From the NCBI GenBank assembly GCA_035266845.1, contig DATFMP010000058.1, positions 1-59,527 of the forward strand: DNA of 59,527 bases, in the 5' to 3' direction. This DNA is from DATFMP01 sp035266845 (GTDB taxonomy: Bacteria; SAR324; JACQKK01). A program made the translations under genes and the position numbers. Positions 56,155 through 59,527 of the stretch are shown piece after piece (position 1 is the first letter of the stretch; every line of letters starts with the position of its first letter). A model generated the notes under the pieces. It did not search any database. It saw only the letters and a program-made list of their open reading frames with translations, and was not told where the DNA came from.

Positions 56155-57114
56155 TCAGCGCCGCCGCGGACGGCGCGGTCTCTGCGCGCCGGCACCGCCT
56201 CCGGTCTGGAAACGCGGATGGCGCGCCTGGCGTGGCGACGGCTCGGGCGGCTCCGGGAACTGGGCCCACTGAGGGTGCTCCGCCAGCCGCTCGCGCAGCT
56301 CGCGATGGGCGGCCGCGGACGTCTTGGGCGGCCAGGGCTCGCGGTCGTGCCGCCAGCGGGCCAGCCACGCTGGCGTAAGCGGCCGCTCCAGGTCGGCCAG
56401 CCAAGTGGCGGCAATGGTGCCGGCACGGCGCGTGCCCCCACCCGGAATGCTCTGCGGCCCTTCGCCCACGAAGAAGCCCGCCAGCAGGAGCCCGGCCCGC
56501 GTGCCGTAGGCCGTGCTGTAGGTGACCAGGCGCAGCCGCCCGGCGCGGCGGCGGCACTGGTAGAGCGTCTCCAGCGTGGACAGGCTCCACATATCCGGGT
56601 TGGCCCGGGGCGAGAAGGGATCGAAGAAGATCACGTCCGCCCGCGCCGGCTCCTCGCGGATCAGCCGGGTGAAGTCGCCCAGCCGCAGCTCCCACAGCAG
56701 CCCATCCTCGCGCTCCACGCAGCCCGCGGCCAGCAACTCGCCCAACAGCGCCTCGTGCCCGCGTGGATAGCCCAGCGCCTCGGCCTCCTCGATGGCGAAG
56801 TGCACCGCGGCCGGATCGGCCTCGAAGCTGACAATGTGCAGGGGCCGGGGCCGTTTGCCCCGCCGCCGCAACTCGTCGTGACAGGTGACGGCCGCCAGGG
56901 CGTTTGCGGCGGCTCCCAGGCCCACGTCGAAGAGCACCAGCGGGTCGTCACCCGGCGTGCAAAGCTGAGCCGCCAGTCCACTGCCCTGCACATAGAGGGA
57001 CGTCGCCTCCACCCAGGGGCCGGCCCCTGGGTGCATGGTCTCAGCGTAGGCCGCATTGTGCACGGCCAGTGCGCCGCTCTTCTGCCTCTGCAGGCGATAG
57101 TGCGTTGAGTTCAC
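56155..57114 (-). CDS. MnmC-type tRNA methyltransferase domain protein
   Basis: The 319-aa protein has a SAM fold with a DVGLGAAANALAAV motif, IVSFEADPAAVHFAIEEAEALG, LRLGDF, then VIFFDPFSPRANPDMWSLSTLETLY. That FFDPFSPxxNPxMW signature is specific for the methyltransferase half of MnmC, which finishes 5-methylaminomethyl-2-thiouridine at tRNA wobble positions. The oxidoreductase half of MnmC is absent, so this is a stand-alone MnmD-like protein. The C-terminal 60 residues are an Arg/Pro/Gly-rich tail (GGGAGAQRPRRPRRR), perhaps for nucleic-acid contact. The start ATG is 57112-57114. Confidence 0.8.
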   Translation of the reverse strand: MNSTHYRLQRQKSGALAVHNAAYAETMHPGAGPWVEATSLYVQGSGLAAQLCTPGDDPLVLFDVGLGAAANALAAVTCHDELRRRGKRPRPLHIVSFEADPAAVHFAIEEAEALGYPRGHEALLGELLAAGCVEREDGLLWELRLGDFTRLIREEPARADVIFFDPFSPRANPDMWSLSTLETLYQCRRRAGRLRLVTYSTAYGTRAGLLLAGFFVGEGPQSIPGGGTRRAGTIAATWLADLERPLTPAWLARWRHDREPWPPKTSAAAHRELRERLAEHPQWAQFPEPPEPSPRQARHPRFQTGGGAGAQRPRRPRRR

Positions 57115-57231
57115 GCGCGGATTCGCCTATAAGGACCGTTCGCCCCTGAGCTGGGAATCCGCCACTGTACCGGCTGTCCGCCGCTCCTGGGCGGACGTTC
57201 ACCGGGGGGCCGCCTGCAATTCGCGATCGTC

Positions 57232-57834
57232 ATGGGAACCTGGTGCAAGACGCTCCTGTTATGGTTGTGGCGGATGCCCATCGTGGTCACGGTCGTCGTG
57301 ACCATCAGGTTGCTGCTCGGGCACGCGGGCGACCTGTGGGTATTCCCACGTGAACCGCTAGTGGCGCGGGACGGGATTCTCAATGTGCCGCAGGTGGTGG
57401 CGGGCATCGTCGCCATCATGATCACCGTTATCGCCATTATCGTACAGATCTCGGCCACGCGCTGCACGCCGCAGGTGATGGACCTGTTCCTGGCCAATCC
57501 GATCAAAATCCTGATCTTCTTCGCCTGCGTGTTGCCGCTGTTCACGCGCGGCGTACGAAAGAGCCAAGCCATGCTGGCCGGCTTCTTCACCCGCGCCAAG
57601 CGGCTGGAGCTGGCGCTCTGCATCCATGATGGCAGGTCGGGCGAAAGCCGCGGGTTCCACCCCGGCATCCACATCGGGTCGTTCACCACCCAGTCCCGGC
57701 AGTTCCGGGAAATTGAAGACCGGGGCGTTTCGTTCTATTATGTCGGAGAGCCCCACCGGGAGTCGGTCCATGAGTTTTTCTCCTGGCTGCTGGGCAAGCG
57801 CCCGCTGCCACATGGCGCCGCCCAGAGTGCCTAG
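57232..57834 (+). CDS. DUF2254-like membrane protein, short form
   Basis: The 200-aa protein has hydrophobic segments at about 8-24, 54-72 and 85-105. The second, PQVVAGIVAIMITVIAIIVQISATRCTPQVMDLFLANP, resembles the membrane part of DUF2254 proteins, which carry LQxxSxxxSPR-type text at this place. Full DUF2254 proteins are about 400 aa; here the sequence after residue 130 is short and polar with no recognised domain. Truncation or a different small family are both possible. Its stop (57832-57834) is one base from the GTG of the protease gene, suggesting coupling. Confidence 0.55.
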   Translation: MGTWCKTLLLWLWRMPIVVTVVVTIRLLLGHAGDLWVFPREPLVARDGILNVPQVVAGIVAIMITVIAIIVQISATRCTPQVMDLFLANPIKILIFFACVLPLFTRGVRKSQAMLAGFFTRAKRLELALCIHDGRSGESRGFHPGIHIGSFTTQSRQFREIEDRGVSFYYVGEPHRESVHEFFSWLLGKRPLPHGAAQSA

Positions 57835-57835
57835 C

Positions 57836-59527
57836 GTGCCGACTGATCGCCCACCGTGCCTCGTGCGCGCTGGGGCGAGTGGCGCCCACGGCCTCGTGCC
57901 GCAGGGGCTGCACCGCGCACGGCGGCTCGCGCTGGTGCTGCTGCTGACCGTGCTGGCTCTGGCGGCAGGCTGCGCCACTCCCGCGCGCGCGGCCGACAAT
58001 CCCGGCAGCCACGTCAGCCTGCGCGAAGTGCTGCGAGTGCTGGACACGGAGTACGTGGCCCATGACCGGCTGCGGCCCCTCTCCCTGCTGGATGGTGCCC
58101 TGAGCGCCGCCAGCGCCGCCATCCCCCCCCTGCTGTATAGCCTTCCGGATGCCGACGGAGGCCACACGCTGCGCGTGCGGGTGGGCGCCCGCGCGGCGCA
58201 ATGGGACCTGCGCAAGGTCAACGGGCCGGCGGCGCTTGCCGAACTGCTGGATGCCGTCCGCGACTTCATCGTGGCCAGCCTGCCGCCGGCGGACCGCCCA
58301 GCGCGGTTGAACACCCTGCTGGTGGAAGGCATGCTGCGCGCGCTTGATCCCCACTCGGCGCTGCTCAGCGCGGCGGCCTATGGCGACTTCCAGAGCAAGG
58401 CCTCCGGCCGGGTGGGGGGGCTCGGCATGCTGCTGGAACAGCCAGCGGGTCACCTGACCGTGGAGGCCGTGCTGCCCGATTCCCCCGCCGAGCGCGCCGG
58501 GGTGCAAGCTGGCGACCGCATCCTGCAGATCGGAGAGCAGGCGGCCCTGCACCTGCCGGTGGAGGACGCCCTGGGCCTGATCCGTGGGCGTGTGGGCACG
58601 CGCGTGGACCTGCTGATCCTGCGCCCGCACGAGGTTTCCCCCCGCCAGCTTACGCTGCGCCGCAGCGACCTGCAGTTTGCCAGCGTGACGAGCCGGGTGT
58701 TTCGCGAAGGCGGACACGAACGGATCGGTTACCTGCGCGTGCGCTCGTTCCAGGACACCACCACGGCTGAGCTGATCGAGCACCTGGAGCGCCTGGGAGC
58801 CGGCCGCCCGGGGTTGCTCGGCATCGTGCTGGACCTGCGCGATGACCCGGGCGGCGTGCTGGAGCAGGCCATCCGCGTCGCGGACCTGTTCCTGGAGCGC
58901 GGCACCATCGTCACGCTGCGCGGCCCGCAGGGGACGCGGGACGTCGTGCCGGCGCGCTGGTACCGCAGCGTTACCTCCGCGCCCATGATCGTGCTGGTAG
59001 ACGGCGGAACAGCATCTGCGGCGGAGGTGGTGGCGGGCGCGCTGAAGTACAACCACCGCGCCCTGCTGCTGGGGGCCCCGACCTTCGGCAAGAACTCCAT
59101 CCAGTCCGTGTTCCCGCTCTCCGGCGGCACCGCGCTGAAGGTCACCGTGGCGCGCTTCTTCCCCGTGGCCGGCCACTCCATCGAGGGCAGGGGCATTCCG
59201 CCGCACATCTGGCTGCGGCCCGTGCACATCGGGCAGCAGCCCGGCAGTGACCGCGGCCTGCTGGCCACCGCCCTGGGCACGGACCCCGATCGACTGGCGG
59301 AAGCCGACGCCGGTGACGCCCAGCCCCTGCGCGAGGTGCCCTATCTGCAGGCGCCGCCGGCCGGACGGCCGATGACGCGCAAGGGCCCGGATCGCCGTCA
59401 TGCGCCGCCCGGGGCCAGTCCCGGCGACGACTATGCGCTGGCACTGGCCAGGCGCCTGCTGCTGCTCAACGCACCGCAGGGCCAGGCAGTGCTGTTGGAT
59501 CAGGGTCTGGGCTGGGCACAGCAGGAG
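57836..59527 (+). CDS. C-terminal processing peptidase (S41 family), cut by the window end
   Basis: The 564 codons present remain open at the right edge, so the C-terminus is missing. A hydrophobic signal (about 34-50) ends LAAGC, a possible lipobox, so it may be a lipoprotein or a secreted protein. A PDZ domain follows (about 200-265; VLPDSPAERAGVQAGDRILQIG). The protease domain holds LDLRDDPGGVLEQAI and the dyad in GGTASAAEVVAGALK (Ser394) and PTFGKNSIQS (Lys419); the 25-residue spacing equals the Ser430/Lys455 dyad of E. coli Tsp. Such CtpA/Prc enzymes trim exported proteins. The usual SxSAS reads TASAA here, yet the nucleophile is kept. The start is a GTG with only a weak ribosome site. 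Confidence 0.85.
   Translation, partial: MPTDRPPCLVRAGASGAHGLVPQGLHRARRLALVLLLTVLALAAGCATPARAADNPGSHVSLREVLRVLDTEYVAHDRLRPLSLLDGALSAASAAIPPLLYSLPDADGGHTLRVRVGARAAQWDLRKVNGPAALAELLDAVRDFIVASLPPADRPARLNTLLVEGMLRALDPHSALLSAAAYGDFQSKASGRVGGLGMLLEQPAGHLTVEAVLPDSPAERAGVQAGDRILQIGEQAALHLPVEDALGLIRGRVGTRVDLLILRPHEVSPRQLTLRRSDLQFASVTSRVFREGGHERIGYLRVRSFQDTTTAELIEHLERLGAGRPGLLGIVLDLRDDPGGVLEQAIRVADLFLERGTIVTLRGPQGTRDVVPARWYRSVTSAPMIVLVDGGTASAAEVVAGALKYNHRALLLGAPTFGKNSIQSVFPLSGGTALKVTVARFFPVAGHSIEGRGIPPHIWLRPVHIGQQPGSDRGLLATALGTDPDRLAEADAGDAQPLREVPYLQAPPAGRPMTRKGPDRRHAPPGASPGDDYALALARRLLLLNAPQGQAVLLDQGLGWAQQE

Noticed and set aside
1..59527. tRNA, rRNA, CRISPR, phage or transposase genes.
   Set aside because: No cloverleaf-like segment, no regularly spaced identical repeats with spacers, and no integrase or transposase motif was seen on either strand by reading.

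Overview
The window is 59.5 kb of very GC-rich, densely packed bacterial chromosome with about 50 protein-coding genes. I see no rRNA, tRNA, CRISPR array, transposase or phage gene. The gene content points to a motile, respiring Gram-negative bacterium: flagellar switch and stator proteins, CheY/CheZ, an FlgT-like outer-membrane-ring protein, NADH dehydrogenase subunits, DsbD, YqgE and a probable outer-membrane barrel. CheZ, FtsB next to enolase, and YqgE suggest a proteobacterium. MutS2, a DUF2203 protein and a split, EFG-less nuo cluster argue against a typical gammaproteobacterium. Lineage cannot be fixed from this sequence alone.

Layout. 0.3-5.4 kb: motility block on the minus strand (fliN-fliM, motA-motB) with rsmG embedded and convergent. 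5.7-9.3 kb: plus-strand metabolic genes (disulfide oxidoreductase, enoyl-CoA hydratase-like, SDR) with a hairpin-rich gap. 9.3-11.5 kb: eno-ftsB-YidD-like operon (minus). 11.9-18.2 kb: cheZ-cheY, dsbD, benzoate-CoA-ligase-like gene and a small membrane protein (plus). 18.2-27.6 kb: long minus-strand run: an unrecognised 786-aa protein, mutS2, dut, a DnaJ-type zinc-ribbon protein, acyl-CoA synthetase, membrane protein, metallo-hydrolase. 27.7-31.4 kb: proteins of unknown function (helical acidic protein, putative OM barrel, TPR membrane protein) and a methyltransferase. 31.5-37.5 kb: ruvB, then yggS/ProC-like/yggT, a secreted nuclease-fold protein, FlgT-like protein and an unknown. 37.5-46.5 kb: thiolase, giant FAD/Fe-S dehydrogenase and nuoABCDHI (minus). 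47-59.5 kb: RDD protein, ychF, cyclophilin-like, enoyl-CoA hydratase, nitronate-monooxygenase-like, moaC, two small proteins, yqgE, serS, MnmC-type methyltransferase, a DUF2254-like membrane protein and an S41 protease cut by the window edge.

How the genes fit together. PomA/B-like stators, FliN/FliM, CheY/CheZ and the FlgT-like protein form a coherent motor-control set spread over four places. Its oddities form a theme: FliM has no N-terminal CheY-docking peptide, FliN carries an Asp/Gly/Leu repeat extension of about 500 residues, and CheZ is twice the usual length. A second theme is fatty/aromatic acid activation and beta-oxidation (two acyl-CoA ligases, two hydratase-family proteins, thiolase, SDR). 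The FAD/Fe-S dehydrogenase and NADH dehydrogenase could pass electrons to the quinone pool. The least explained locus is the divergent pair at 25.3-28.7 kb, a 786-aa multidomain protein and a 333-aa helical protein, sharing an 86-bp AT-richer intergenic region with an inverted repeat.
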